This document shows positions 51,101-59,722 of a DNA stretch of 64,000 nucleotides, one piece after another (position 1 is the first letter of the stretch; every line of letters begins with the position of its first letter). Source of the DNA: Anaerolineaceae bacterium (GTDB lineage: Bacteria; Chloroflexota; Anaerolineae; Aggregatilineales; Phototrophicaceae); NCBI GenBank assembly GCA_028818375.1, contig JAPPOB010000010.1:62001-126000 (forward strand), written 5' to 3'. Position numbers and translations under genes: made by a program. The notes under the pieces are model-generated. The model was given only the letters and a program-made list of their open reading frames with translations. It searched no databases and was not told the origin of the DNA.

Positions 51101-53017
51101 TCATCGATCTCTGCATTGCTGTTCCATGGATAGCAGCGCCGTCGCCACTTCTTCGATGGCAATGCGCTGCTTGCGATAAAGATCTGCCTCGCTGAGGGCC
51201 AGTCGCGCCGCCACTTCCCGCACGCGGCGACGTTCCAGAAAACGTTGTTCAAGGATGTTGTAGAGCGTCCATTCCGGACTCGTCATTCCCTGTTTGCCTT
51301 CAGGCCGCAGTTGTTCGATTGCCTGACGCAGTACGACGCGCAGGGCATTGGCGGGTCCCTGCTCCTCTCGCATGGCCTCCTGTACGACCTGCAACGCCAG
51401 CAGGTTGCTGTGCGTTAAGCCCGGACCGCCCCAATAGTGGCGCAGCGCAGCCCTTACCAGTTCGTTGAAGCGTTCCTGGTTGACCGGCTCGCCTTCACCG
51501 GGCGTGGGTCTTGAGGCGAATGGCAGGGAACGGGCGTCAGACTGACGTGGCATTCCCAATTGCGGAAGCAAGCCTTCCAGCGCCGCCGAGAATTCGTCCT
51601 GCAGGGCCATGTCGTCCAGGGCGCGGGCAATGCGACCCACAAAAACATCCAGAGTTTGCATTTCTTCCGCCCCGAATTCCGGGTCATCTTCCCGCCCCCG
51701 GATGCCAAGCAGGCCGACTGGCATGGCCGCGCTGTTGAGCATTCGTTCACTGTAGAGCGGCACGTACCAGTAGTTCCCGTGCTTCTGAAGCTCACTTGCC
51801 CGTCCATCAGACGCTACGGGCGACGCCTGAAGCCTTGAGAGGAATTGCTCCGGTTGATCCAGCAGGTCCTGCTGGACACCGACACTGGCCACGAGTTCCG
51901 GACGGGCAGGGACGCTGGACAGAACGAAGGCAGCGCTCACGCGCAGGTTGTCGCATATCGTCGCCAGATTGGCCTCAAGCAGGGATTCAAAGTCCTTGCG
52001 TGTCAACAGTTGCTCGTCAAGGTTTCGCAGCCGTTGCGGAAACTCTTCGTCCTCCGCGGTATAGATCAGCAGGTTTTCGATTGCCGGCAAAAAAAGGTGG
52101 ATGAACCATTGCCAGATCAGGATCGCCGCAACGACCGCAAAGGGCATGAATTCCTGACCCGGTAACCCGAGCACTTCAATGGCCGGGCCCATGTTAAGGA
52201 TGATGACGAGCGCCAGAGTCGCAGAGGCCGGCCCTCGCAGAAAGGCGCGAAGCAACCCCAGTTTGATCTGACTCTCGGGTCGACGCGAGCCAAAGAATGT
52301 GAGAGGCCAGGCCAGGAAAAGCAGCATGAGCACCACAATCACATTGGAGAAGTTGATCAGGGTCAGCTGCAGCAGCGCAGGGTCCGCTTCCCTGGCCAGC
52401 ACGACGGACCAGGGAAACAGGCCCAGCGCCGGGGTTGGCATGGCAAGCAGGAGGAAACCCATCCGCTGTCGGGACTTGGGCGTCAGACAACGTTGGCGGG
52501 CACGGGAGACGTTTAGCAGGGCGTAGACGGTGATGAGCGCAAAGTACAGGATATAGAAGGGGAAGAGGACGCCGGCCCGAACCCTGGTGTGGGGGCCAGA
52601 CCCCTCCGTTTGAATAAGCGTGTTGCTGAAGAGGGCCATCAGCAAAAAGAGCAGGCCCAACGCGTAAAGAAGGCGAATGGCGCGACGACGTCGACCGCGA
52701 GACGGCAATCCGGTGGTTGCCAAAAGGGCGTCCGACAGGTGATAGAGCGCGGTTGGCACGAAAGCAATGCCCAGCCACTGCAGGCGCAGCGCCAGTTCAT
52801 AGACGACCTGTTCCGGTTGCAGGGAAACAAAGACATCCGCGACGTAGGCCGCCGTAACGCAGGCCAGCAACACGCTGGAAACGCGCGTCACGCGATCATG
52901 CAGTTCGTTGCTGAGGTTATAGAGCAGCAGGGAGGTCGCCACGATAACAATGACAGCGGTTAGCGTTTCATTGGCCAGCTGCAGAAAGAGGTGATACAGC
53001 GTCTGCAGGTCAGACAT
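51101..53017 (-). CDS. Multi-TM protein with GAF-like and C-terminal HTH-like segments (sensor/regulator)
   Basis: Protein of 638 residues. Residues about 15-320 hold eight or so hydrophobic helices resembling the 7TM sensor part of histidine kinases (LTAVIVIVATSLLLY; IRLLYALGLLFLLMALF). Residues about 340-490 look like a GAF domain (DFESLLEANLATICDNLRVS to MPVGLLGIRGREDDPEF, where EEMQTLDVFVGRIARAL closes it). The C-terminal 150 residues contain a helical region ending in an HTH-like block (VREVAARLALSEADLYRKQR). No kinase domain or phosphoacceptor is seen. It may bind DNA from the membrane in response to a signal; this is inference. Placed between GNAT and ftsK, all minus. Confidence 0.7.
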   Translation of the reverse strand: MSDLQTLYHLFLQLANETLTAVIVIVATSLLLYNLSNELHDRVTRVSSVLLACVTAAYVADVFVSLQPEQVVYELALRLQWLGIAFVPTALYHLSDALLATTGLPSRGRRRRAIRLLYALGLLFLLMALFSNTLIQTEGSGPHTRVRAGVLFPFYILYFALITVYALLNVSRARQRCLTPKSRQRMGFLLLAMPTPALGLFPWSVVLAREADPALLQLTLINFSNVIVVLMLLFLAWPLTFFGSRRPESQIKLGLLRAFLRGPASATLALVIILNMGPAIEVLGLPGQEFMPFAVVAAILIWQWFIHLFLPAIENLLIYTAEDEEFPQRLRNLDEQLLTRKDFESLLEANLATICDNLRVSAAFVLSSVPARPELVASVGVQQDLLDQPEQFLSRLQASPVASDGRASELQKHGNYWYVPLYSERMLNSAAMPVGLLGIRGREDDPEFGAEEMQTLDVFVGRIARALDDMALQDEFSAALEGLLPQLGMPRQSDARSLPFASRPTPGEGEPVNQERFNELVRAALRHYWGGPGLTHSNLLALQVVQEAMREEQGPANALRVVLRQAIEQLRPEGKQGMTSPEWTLYNILEQRFLERRRVREVAARLALSEADLYRKQRIAIEEVATALLSMEQQCRDR

Positions 53018-53020
53018 GGT

Positions 53021-53575
53021 CTAACGCAGCACTTCTCCGAAAAACATCGCAATTTCATGTTGCGGAAAGTAATGGTCACTATAGCCGGAGAATGTCAGGC
53101 CTGCACGTTGCAAAAAGCGAACCGTCGGGAAGTTGCGGGTTTGTACCTCGGCCACCAGCCTCATGAGTTGATTGTCCCGCGCCCACTGTCGCGCCGCCTG
53201 CAGCATGCGGATGCCAATGCCGTTTCGGCGCCAGGGGCGTGAAACGACGAGGTCATGAAGGCGGGCAACCCCGTGGACCGGATCTGCGTACAGCGCAAGG
53301 TATCCCAGCAACTCTCCCGTCTCCCTGTTTGCCGCGATCAGGAGACAGTTAACCGGTTCTACGGCCACATAAAGACGATGCGCACTGGGAGTCCAGACTG
53401 ATTCCAGATCTCGCGGCAGTCGTTCCGGATGAAAACGGACCTCGTACTGATCGCCATCGTTGTACAGGCGCATTTGCCAAGCGTACTGTGTGCGGTAGCT
53501 GTGGTCAAGTTGCAGGCAGTATTCGATATCTCGCGAGTGACCGTCTCGAATGAGCAGGCTGACCCTGTCAGACAT
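53021..53575 (-). CDS. GNAT family N-acetyltransferase
   Basis: GNAT protein of 184 residues. The acetyl-CoA-binding motif is LHDLVVSRPWRRNGIGIRML (R/Q-x-x-G-x-G/A form), followed by LVAEVQTRNFPTVRFLQRAG, the C-terminal strand and helix. Start at ATG 53575 has AGGA nearby. Substrate unknown. It sits three bases before the 7TM-GAF gene and is codirectional, so these two are likely cotranscribed. The proximity to a regulator gives no further clue. Confidence 0.88.
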   Translation of the reverse strand: MSDRVSLLIRDGHSRDIEYCLQLDHSYRTQYAWQMRLYNDGDQYEVRFHPERLPRDLESVWTPSAHRLYVAVEPVNCLLIAANRETGELLGYLALYADPVHGVARLHDLVVSRPWRRNGIGIRMLQAARQWARDNQLMRLVAEVQTRNFPTVRFLQRAGLTFSGYSDHYFPQHEIAMFFGEVLR

Positions 53576-53621
53576 GGCAGTCCTGGGCCCCCGACATACC
53601 AGGCCGGTCCGAAAACTGCCG

Positions 53622-53639
53622 GCCAACGGCCCTGTTGGC
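53622..53639 (-). terminator. Weak terminator-like hairpin after the sigma factor gene
   Basis: On the minus transcript GCCAAC pairs with GTTGGC (6 bp) around an AGGGCC loop, with a TTTT run about eight bases later. It lies in the 201-base gap between the sigma factor (stop near 53777) and the GNAT start. The short T-run and its distance make termination doubtful. Confidence 0.3.
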
Positions 53640-53776
53640 GGACTGACGTTCAGGAGTGGTCATGGTACACGGTCGCATCCAGCGGGCAGCCAGAGTGTCC
53701 GACTTTCCATGCAGATCCAACGCGATTTCAGACAAACCAGAGACGGGTGCAAGGTCCCTGCGCCTGACTGCAGACT

Positions 53777-55024
53777 CTAGACTTCGTACAAATAGTCCCG
53801 CAACTTGACCCGGGCGGAAGACTGGCGCAGGCGGTTAAGAGCCTGGGCTTCCAGCTGGCGCACGCGCTCGCGAGTGACGCCGATCGTTTGACCAACCTCT
53901 TCAAGCGTATAAACGCGGCCGTCCTCAAGTCCGTAGCGCAGGCGCAGGATTTGCGCCTCGCGTTCCGGCAGGCGGTCAAGGGCTTCATCCAGTTGCTCGT
54001 GCAACAAATGGGACGCAACCTCATCCGCAGGGGCCGGGCTGTTAACGTCTTCCACAAAATCCCCGAAAGTTGAATCGCCATCTTCGTCTATCGGAGCTTC
54101 CAGGCTGACGGGCCGACGCGAGATCTCCATCAGGTCCTCGACCTTGTCCGGCGTGGTCTCCATGCCGGAAGCGAGTTCTGCAATGGAAGGGTCCCGACCG
54201 AGTTCCTGGGTCAGCTGCAATTGAAAGCGGCGCATTCGGTTGAGCTGGTCACCCATGTGCACCGGTACGCGAATGGTCCGCCCCTGGTCCGCGACGGCCC
54301 GACTGACGGCCTGACGAATCCACCAGGTGGCATAAGTGCTGAACTTGTGGCCGCGCTGGTATTCAAACTTGTTGGTGGCGCGGATAAGACCGATGTTTCC
54401 TTCCTGAATTAGGTCCAGAAAGGGAACGCCCCGCCCGATGTACTTCTTGGCCACACTGATGACCAGGCGGACGTTGGCGCGCACCAGGTGCTCCTGCGCC
54501 GCTTCGCCATCGTCCACAATGTCCTGCAGGGTATAGACGTCATCAAGAGGCAGGGACTGCCCTTCGCAATCGAGCCGTTCACGCGCGAACTCTCCGGCTT
54601 CCATGCGCTGGGCCAGGTCGACTTCCTCTTCGGCCGTGAGCAGGCTCACCCTGCCGGCCTCCTTTAGATACAGGCCAACGACATCGTCCGATTCCAGCGC
54701 CTGTTGATAACCGAGATCATCAACGATATCGGTCTTGTCCAGCAGCCAGGGGCGGGCCGCATCTCTGGTTCGCTGCGAGTCATCAACCGGAACATCTTTC
54801 GCGACACGAAAGTCAGGAGATTCGGCCCTGGCGCGGCGAGGAGCGTCGACCTCCACGCCGGCTTCCAGCAACCCTTCCATGACCTCCTCTAGCAGGGACA
54901 CGTCCCGCTCGGGCCAGGGCATGTTTTCCAGAATCTCATCGCTGGTTATGCCGCCCTGACGTCGCGCCTGCTGCATGATGCGCGTGTAAATGTCTTCGCC
55001 GCCTCGTTCCTTCGTTGCGATCAT
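53777..55024 (-). CDS. Primary-type sigma-70 factor (RpoD/SigA family)
   Basis: Sigma factor of 415 residues. Region 1.2 is [20 protein letters not shown]. Regions 2.1-2.4 are [40 protein letters not shown] and [20 protein letters not shown] (-10 reading and melting). Region 3 is [20 protein letters not shown]. Region 4.2 is [20 protein letters not shown] (-35 reading). The strongly conserved region 2 is of the housekeeping class, so it may be the primary or a group 2 factor; copy number elsewhere decides this. Start at ATG 55024 is preferred for AAGG five bases upstream; ATG 55036 and GTG 55054 are alternatives. Confidence 0.93.
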   Translation of the reverse strand: MIATKERGGEDIYTRIMQQARRQGGITSDEILENMPWPERDVSLLEEVMEGLLEAGVEVDAPRRARAESPDFRVAKDVPVDDSQRTRDAARPWLLDKTDIVDDLGYQQALESDDVVGLYLKEAGRVSLLTAEEEVDLAQRMEAGEFARERLDCEGQSLPLDDVYTLQDIVDDGEAAQEHLVRANVRLVISVAKKYIGRGVPFLDLIQEGNIGLIRATNKFEYQRGHKFSTYATWWIRQAVSRAVADQGRTIRVPVHMGDQLNRMRRFQLQLTQELGRDPSIAELASGMETTPDKVEDLMEISRRPVSLEAPIDEDGDSTFGDFVEDVNSPAPADEVASHLLHEQLDEALDRLPEREAQILRLRYGLEDGRVYTLEEVGQTIGVTRERVRQLEAQALNRLRQSSARVKLRDYLYEV

Positions 55025-55132
55025 CGTCACCTTCATCTCGACCAAATGACACACACTTACTCTTCCCTGCGTTTGAAGCGCAAGGTGTTTTCAGGACCGT
55101 CGTCGTATCGAACTCTAAGACCGGGATCAGCA

Positions 55133-55163
55133 GTTATACAGGGGAATCAGCCAGGCAAGTCAA
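55133..55163 (-). promoter_or_regulatory. Candidate promoter of the sigma factor gene
   Basis: Minus-strand TTGACT (55163-55158) and TATAAC (55138-55133) are good boxes separated by 19 bases, slightly long. A second, further TTGACA (minus, about 55244-55239) lies 17 bases from TACTCT, a poor -10. Either would give a leader of 100 or more bases before the sigma factor start. Confidence 0.45.
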
Positions 55164-55334
55164 AATGCCACGCGCTCGCCAATTTGCAACTCCGGTAACT
55201 TGCGTTCAGGGAAAGAGTACTGCAATCAAAAACTGCTGTCAAGCAGTCTGGCAGGAGCGCGGAAAAGTCTCACATCATTTTATGTATTACGCACAAACAA
55301 AACTTCATTTTGCACAAGATGTTGCCCAGGGCCG

Positions 55335-55363
55335 TTGACCCTGTCGGCAGCACAACCTAGACT
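55335..55363 (+). promoter_or_regulatory. Candidate promoter of the argCBDJ-carAB operon
   Basis: TTGACC (55335-55340), 17-base spacer, TAGACT (55358-55363). It gives a leader of about 130 bases before argC at 55501. No typical 18-base ARG box (ArgR site) was recognised nearby. Confidence 0.55.
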
Positions 55364-55500
55364 TCCACGCTGATCTTGTGATGCAACCCGGGCCACTGAC
55401 GGCATCGCTTGGAGGGAATGCCGGGGTCTTGCATCACTGCCGGGGCACACTGGCGGCAACCTTTCCCCGGTCTTCGGGCTCGCCAGACAGGAGAGTTTCG
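55364..55500 (+). promoter_or_regulatory. argC leader with repeated pairing element
   Basis: The leader contains TGCCGGGG twice (about 55419-55426 and 55438-55445) and CCCCGG near 55465-55470, complementary to either copy, which permits two alternative stems. The frame of argC is open through the region (from GTG 55378), but AGGAGAG directly upstream of 55501 supports the internal start. No T-run terminator, T-box motif or Arg-rich short ORF was found. Regulatory function is speculative. Confidence 0.3.
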
Positions 55501-56511
55501 ATGCAGGCCATTCGAGTGGGTGTGTATGGCGCTTCCGGTTACGCAGGCGGCGAGCTTGTTGAATTGCTAAACAGACATCCGCATGTGCAGCTCGATTTTG
55601 CGACATCAGGCAGTCAGCGTGGCAAGGCCGTCCCGGACAGTAAACTGAGTTTTGTTGCCCATCAAGACGCGCGGCCACAGGACGTGGCCGCCGTGTTTCT
55701 CGCCTTGCCCCATGGCGCATCCGCCGACGTTGCCCTGGCCGCCCTTGGCGCTGGCGCCAAAGTCATCGACCTGTCGGCCGATTTCCGCATGAACAGTGAG
55801 GCGGCCTGGATGGAGTGGTACGGGACAGCCCACCAGCAGCCGGACCTGCTGCCCGTTCCCTACGGCCTGCCTGAAATCAACCGGGACAATCTACATGGCG
55901 TGGAACTTGTGGCCGTGCCTGGTTGCTACCCGACGACCACCCTGCTGGGCGTGTATCCCCTGCTGCTGGCAAAAGCGCTGGCGCCGGGTTCACCAATAAT
56001 CGTTGACGCCAAGTCCGGCGCTTCCGGCGCCGGCCGCACGCCCACTTCAGTGACACATCTACCAGAGTTGTTTGCGAATCTCGTGCCTTACAAGACAGGC
56101 AGGTCGCATCGTCACGTCGGGGAGATGGAGCAGGAACTGCACAAAATTGACGATGATGTTGGGCCCGTCCTTTTCACACCCCATTTGCTGCCTGTTGACC
56201 GGGGTCTGCTGGCAAGCATCACAGTCACCCTCGCGCCGGGATTTGATGCTTCGGAGTCACAGGCCCTGTACGAGGAGACCTTTGATACGGAGCCCATGGT
56301 CAGGGTCTTGCCGGCGGGAGACCAGGCGACCATCGCCCACGCGGCAAGGCGCGACGGCTGCGTGATCAGCCTTGTGCCCGTGCTTGATCGCTGGTTGCAG
56401 ATCACCAGTGTCACAGACAATTTACGCAAGGGCGCCGCCAGCCAGGCCGTGCAGAATTTTAATCTAATGTTTGGCCTGGCGGAGACAGCCGGCCTTACTC
56501 CTGAGTCCTGA
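55501..56511 (+). CDS. argC: N-acetyl-gamma-glutamyl-phosphate reductase
   Basis: Reductase of 336 residues, third step to ornithine. It begins MQAIRVGVYGASGYAGGELV (NADP loop), the catalytic Cys is in VPGCYPTTTLLGVYPLL, VDAKSGASGAGRTP is the conserved glycine-rich motif, and NLRKGAASQAVQNFNLMFG closes the protein. The GCYPT motif is the ArgC class, distinct from GCNA in LysY at 18316. The start at 55501 has AGGAGAG upstream. It is followed by argB with one base between, in the order argC-argB-argD-argJ-carA-carB. Confidence 0.96.
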   Translation: MQAIRVGVYGASGYAGGELVELLNRHPHVQLDFATSGSQRGKAVPDSKLSFVAHQDARPQDVAAVFLALPHGASADVALAALGAGAKVIDLSADFRMNSEAAWMEWYGTAHQQPDLLPVPYGLPEINRDNLHGVELVAVPGCYPTTTLLGVYPLLLAKALAPGSPIIVDAKSGASGAGRTPTSVTHLPELFANLVPYKTGRSHRHVGEMEQELHKIDDDVGPVLFTPHLLPVDRGLLASITVTLAPGFDASESQALYEETFDTEPMVRVLPAGDQATIAHAARRDGCVISLVPVLDRWLQITSVTDNLRKGAASQAVQNFNLMFGLAETAGLTPES

Positions 56512-56512
56512 C

Positions 56513-57304
56513 ATGCAACCAGTCGTCCTTAAAGTCGGCGGGCATGATCTGCGAGACGAGGTTTTTCTGCGTGACCTGGCCCTTGTCGTATGCGAACTGC
56601 ATCTGCCCCTGGTGCTGGTGCATGGCGGCGGCGTCGAGATCGCCGAACTTCAACGGCAACTGGGGATCGAACCCCGCTACCTGCAGGGCGTGCGGGTAAC
56701 GGACGCCGAGTCGCTGGCTCTGGTCGAAATGGTCCTCTGCGGGTTGGTCAACAAACGCCTTGTGCGGTTTTTGGTACAGGCCGGCGTGGATGCTTTGGGG
56801 CTAAGTGGCGTCGACCGCGGTCTCTTGCGTGCGCGGCAGATGCCGCATGATGAAGTGGACATGGCCTTCACCGGCGAGGTGAAGGCGGTCAATGCCGGCG
56901 TCGTTCATCAAATGCTGTCGGACGGAATCACACCGGTTGTGGCGCCGCTCTGCCTCGGGCCGGACTGCGCCTACAATGTAAATGCCGACCACGTGGCGGG
57001 GGCCTTGGCAGTCGCCATTGAAGCCAGTCGCATTGTATTCCTGACCAACGTGCCCGGCGTGCTGCAGGACGGGAGATTGCTTGAGGAACTGGATGCTGGC
57101 CAGACGCGCCAACTTGTCGGGCATGGAATCATCCATGGCGGTATGATACCCAAGGTGGAAACGGCCCTGCAGGCCCTGGAGACAGGTGTGCAGCAGGCGC
57201 TCGTCACTGATCTGGCCGGCCTCAGGCAAAACTCGGGCACCTTGTTTCACGGGGAGGCGGAGGCAACCACAACTATGGAAACAGGACCAGGGGACAGGGT
57301 ATGA
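56513..57304 (+). CDS. argB: Acetylglutamate kinase
   Basis: Kinase of 263 residues, second step of ornithine synthesis. PVVLKVGGHDLRDEVFLRDL is the phosphate loop, LVLVHGGGVEIAELQRQLG the substrate loop, with YNVNADHVAGALAVAIEASR and IVFLTNVPGVLQDGRLL as nucleotide motifs and HGGMIPKVETALQALETGV the C-terminal lysine motif. Start at ATG 56513 is the first Met with homology; earlier frame overlaps argC. Stop overlaps argD start (ATGA). Regulation by arginine cannot be read from sequence. Confidence 0.95.
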   Translation: MQPVVLKVGGHDLRDEVFLRDLALVVCELHLPLVLVHGGGVEIAELQRQLGIEPRYLQGVRVTDAESLALVEMVLCGLVNKRLVRFLVQAGVDALGLSGVDRGLLRARQMPHDEVDMAFTGEVKAVNAGVVHQMLSDGITPVVAPLCLGPDCAYNVNADHVAGALAVAIEASRIVFLTNVPGVLQDGRLLEELDAGQTRQLVGHGIIHGGMIPKVETALQALETGVQQALVTDLAGLRQNSGTLFHGEAEATTTMETGPGDRV

Positions 57305-58503
57305 CGAATGAACTGGAGCGGATCGCTGCGCTGGAAGGCAGTCACGTCGTTCAGGTCTATGGCCGCCCACCATTTCTGATCACCCGTGGCGAGGGGATGA
57401 CGGTTTATGACGACGAGGGCAGGGCATATCTGGACTTCGTTGCCGGCATCGCGGTCAATGCGCTGGGGTACAACGATGAGGGCCTGAACAGGGCCATTTG
57501 CAAGGCCCTGAAAAGCGGTGTCATTCACACCAGCAACCTGTATCACACGGCAGCGCACGCCGAGCTGGCGGCCCTGCTCTGCGAAACGTCCTTTGCCGAT
57601 CGCGTACACTTTTGCAACAGTGGCGCCGAGGCGATCGAAGGGGCGATTAAATTTTCGCGCAAGGCCGCTTTTGAAGCTGGCAAGCAGGACAAGACGGGCA
57701 TTGTGGCCTTTTCCAATGCCTTCCACGGGCGCACGATCGGCGCTCTGGCGCTCACGCCCCGCGAGAAGTATCAGAAGCCCTTCCGGCCCCTGATGCCGGA
57801 CGTCACCATTGCAGAGTTCAATGATATCGACAGCGCAGCCGCTGCCATTGACGCCAACACAACCGCTGTTTTCGTCGAGCCCGTCCAGGGTGAGGGTGGC
57901 ATCAATATCGCCACGCCGGAGTTCATGCAGGGCCTGCGCGCGCTCTGCGACGAGCACGAAGCGCTGCTGGTCAGTGACGAAATTCAGTGCGGCATGGGCC
58001 GCACCGGTTCCCTCTGGGGCTACGAGGAAAGTGGCGTCGAGCCTGACATCATGACCGTCGCCAAGCCACTGGCAGGTGGCCTGCCGATTGGCGCCATTCT
58101 GGTGACGGAGGCCGTGGCGGGCGCCCTTCACGCCGGCGACCATGGTTCAACCTTTGCCGGAGGGCCGGTCGTCACCGCTGCCGCGCTGGAAGTTCTGCGT
58201 CGCATCAGGCAGCCGGCTTTTCTGGCGCATGTGAGGGATGTGGGCGAGTATCTCGTGGAGCGGCTGGAGGAGATCAACAGCCCGCTGATTCGGGAGGTGC
58301 GCGGCCGCGGTCTCATTGTCGGAATCGAACTGGACTGCCCCTCGGCTGCGCTGGTCACCGCCGGTTACGACAAGGGCCTGCTTCTGCTGAATGCCGGTGA
58401 GCAGGTGCTGCGATTTGTGCCGCCGCTTGTCGCACAGCGTTCCGATATCGACACAATGATTTCCTCCCTGACGGACATGCTGGAAGACCTGAGCGATGCA
58501 TAG
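57301..58503 (+). CDS. argD: Acetylornithine aminotransferase
   Basis: Class III aminotransferase of 400 residues. Early YDDEGRAYLDFVAGIAVNAL and HTSNLYHTAAHAELAALLCE are ArgD-typical. FCNSGAEAIEGAIKFSRKAA, FHGRTIGALALTPREKYQ, VQGEGGINIATPEFMQ, LVSDEIQCGMGRTGSLWGYE and the PLP lysine in TVAKPLAGGLPIGAI follow. It transfers the amino group to N-acetylglutamate semialdehyde. It overlaps argB and argJ. The paralogue lysJ at 16315 does the equivalent step on LysW. Confidence 0.95.
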   Translation: MTNELERIAALEGSHVVQVYGRPPFLITRGEGMTVYDDEGRAYLDFVAGIAVNALGYNDEGLNRAICKALKSGVIHTSNLYHTAAHAELAALLCETSFADRVHFCNSGAEAIEGAIKFSRKAAFEAGKQDKTGIVAFSNAFHGRTIGALALTPREKYQKPFRPLMPDVTIAEFNDIDSAAAAIDANTTAVFVEPVQGEGGINIATPEFMQGLRALCDEHEALLVSDEIQCGMGRTGSLWGYEESGVEPDIMTVAKPLAGGLPIGAILVTEAVAGALHAGDHGSTFAGGPVVTAAALEVLRRIRQPAFLAHVRDVGEYLVERLEEINSPLIREVRGRGLIVGIELDCPSAALVTAGYDKGLLLLNAGEQVLRFVPPLVAQRSDIDTMISSLTDMLEDLSDA

Positions 58504-59722
58504 GCTGTCCGACGACATTCATGGCGTGGAGGGATTCCGCGCTGCCGGACTAGCCTGCGGCATAAAGGCCGATGGCGTCCCGGACATGGCGCTCATCGTC
58601 AGCGACAGGGACTGCATGGCCGGCGGTGTGTTTACCCGTAATATTGTCAAGGCGGCGCCTGTCTTGCTGGACCAGGAATTGTTGCGCGACAATCCCGACG
58701 GCATGCGCGCCCTGGTCGTCAACAGCGGCTGCGCCAATGCCTGCACGGGTCAGCAAGGTCTGGAAAACGCAAGGGCGACAGGCGAAATGGTCGCCGGCAA
58801 ACTGGGTTTCGACGCCAGTGCCGTGCTGGTGATGTCCACCGGGGTCATCGGCGTGCAGCTGCCCATGGACCGGATACGGGAGGGCGTGGCCAGCGCTTCG
58901 CCGGTGAAGGATGCTGAAGGCTGGCGGTCCGCGGCCCGGGGCTTCATGACCACCGACAAGTTTCCCAAGCTCGGATCGGCCAGGGTTGAGTTGTCCGGAG
59001 GACGGACGGTCAACATCGCGGGCATCAGCAAGGGCGCAGGAATGATCGCGCCGGACATGGCAACCATGTTGGCCGGGATCGTCACGGATGCCGCCCTGAC
59101 GGCATCGCAGACCCGGTCCTTACTGGAAGAGGTCAACAGCGTCAGTTTCAATTGCATCGTCGTCGATGGCGACACCAGCACCAACGACACCGTCTTGCTG
59201 CTGGCCAACGGCGCCAGCGGCGTCGCGTTGACGGACGAGGTAGACGTGGCAGCCTTTCGAGACGCCCTGCGGGACCTCTCTGTCCACCTGGCTCAGGCCA
59301 TTGTTCGGGATGGCGAAGGTGCGACCCGCTTCGTTACAATCGACGTTGAGGGTGGGGCGAACGCCGCTGCTGCGCGTCAGATTGCCAACACGATCGCCAC
59401 CTCGGCGCTGTCCAAGACCGCCTTCTATGGCAGCGATGCCAACTGGGGGCGCTTTGCCGCGGCGGCCGGTCGAGCCGGTATCGACTTTGACCCGGCGGAC
59501 CTGGCGCTGTGGCTGGGCGGAGGCGAGACGCTGGAGAACCCCCTTCAGTTGATGCAGGCCGGTGAACCCGTTAACTATGATGAGGATGTGGCGACGTCCA
59601 TCGTGAGCCAGCCGGAGTTTTCCCTCAAGCTGTCCATAGGATCAGGCCAGGGACGGGCGCGCGTCTGGACCTGTGACCTGGGCCACGATTACGTGTCCCT
59701 GAATGCGGAATACAGGAGCTGA
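58496..59722 (+). CDS. argJ: Bifunctional ornithine acetyltransferase / N-acetylglutamate synthase
   Basis: Enzyme of 408 residues of the self-cleaving Ntn-hydrolase type. ALVVNSGCANACTGQQGLEN is the N-terminal signature (usually N-S-G-N-A-N; here Cys replaces one Asn), followed by MSTGVIGVQLPMDRI and the cleavage site in GAGMIAPDMATMLAGIVTDA (A-T-M-L, the Thr becoming the nucleophile of the beta chain). It recycles the acetyl group from acetylornithine to glutamate, making the linear acetyl pathway cyclic. The start overlaps argD by eight bases and the stop overlaps the carA start. Confidence 0.95.
   Translation: MHRLSDDIHGVEGFRAAGLACGIKADGVPDMALIVSDRDCMAGGVFTRNIVKAAPVLLDQELLRDNPDGMRALVVNSGCANACTGQQGLENARATGEMVAGKLGFDASAVLVMSTGVIGVQLPMDRIREGVASASPVKDAEGWRSAARGFMTTDKFPKLGSARVELSGGRTVNIAGISKGAGMIAPDMATMLAGIVTDAALTASQTRSLLEEVNSVSFNCIVVDGDTSTNDTVLLLANGASGVALTDEVDVAAFRDALRDLSVHLAQAIVRDGEGATRFVTIDVEGGANAAAARQIANTIATSALSKTAFYGSDANWGRFAAAAGRAGIDFDPADLALWLGGGETLENPLQLMQAGEPVNYDEDVATSIVSQPEFSLKLSIGSGQGRARVWTCDLGHDYVSLNAEYRS

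Noticed and set aside
55364..55500. T-box or Arg leader peptide upstream of argC
   Set aside because: No T-box consensus, no terminator T-run and no short ORF with Arg codons and a stop; only a repeat pair remains.
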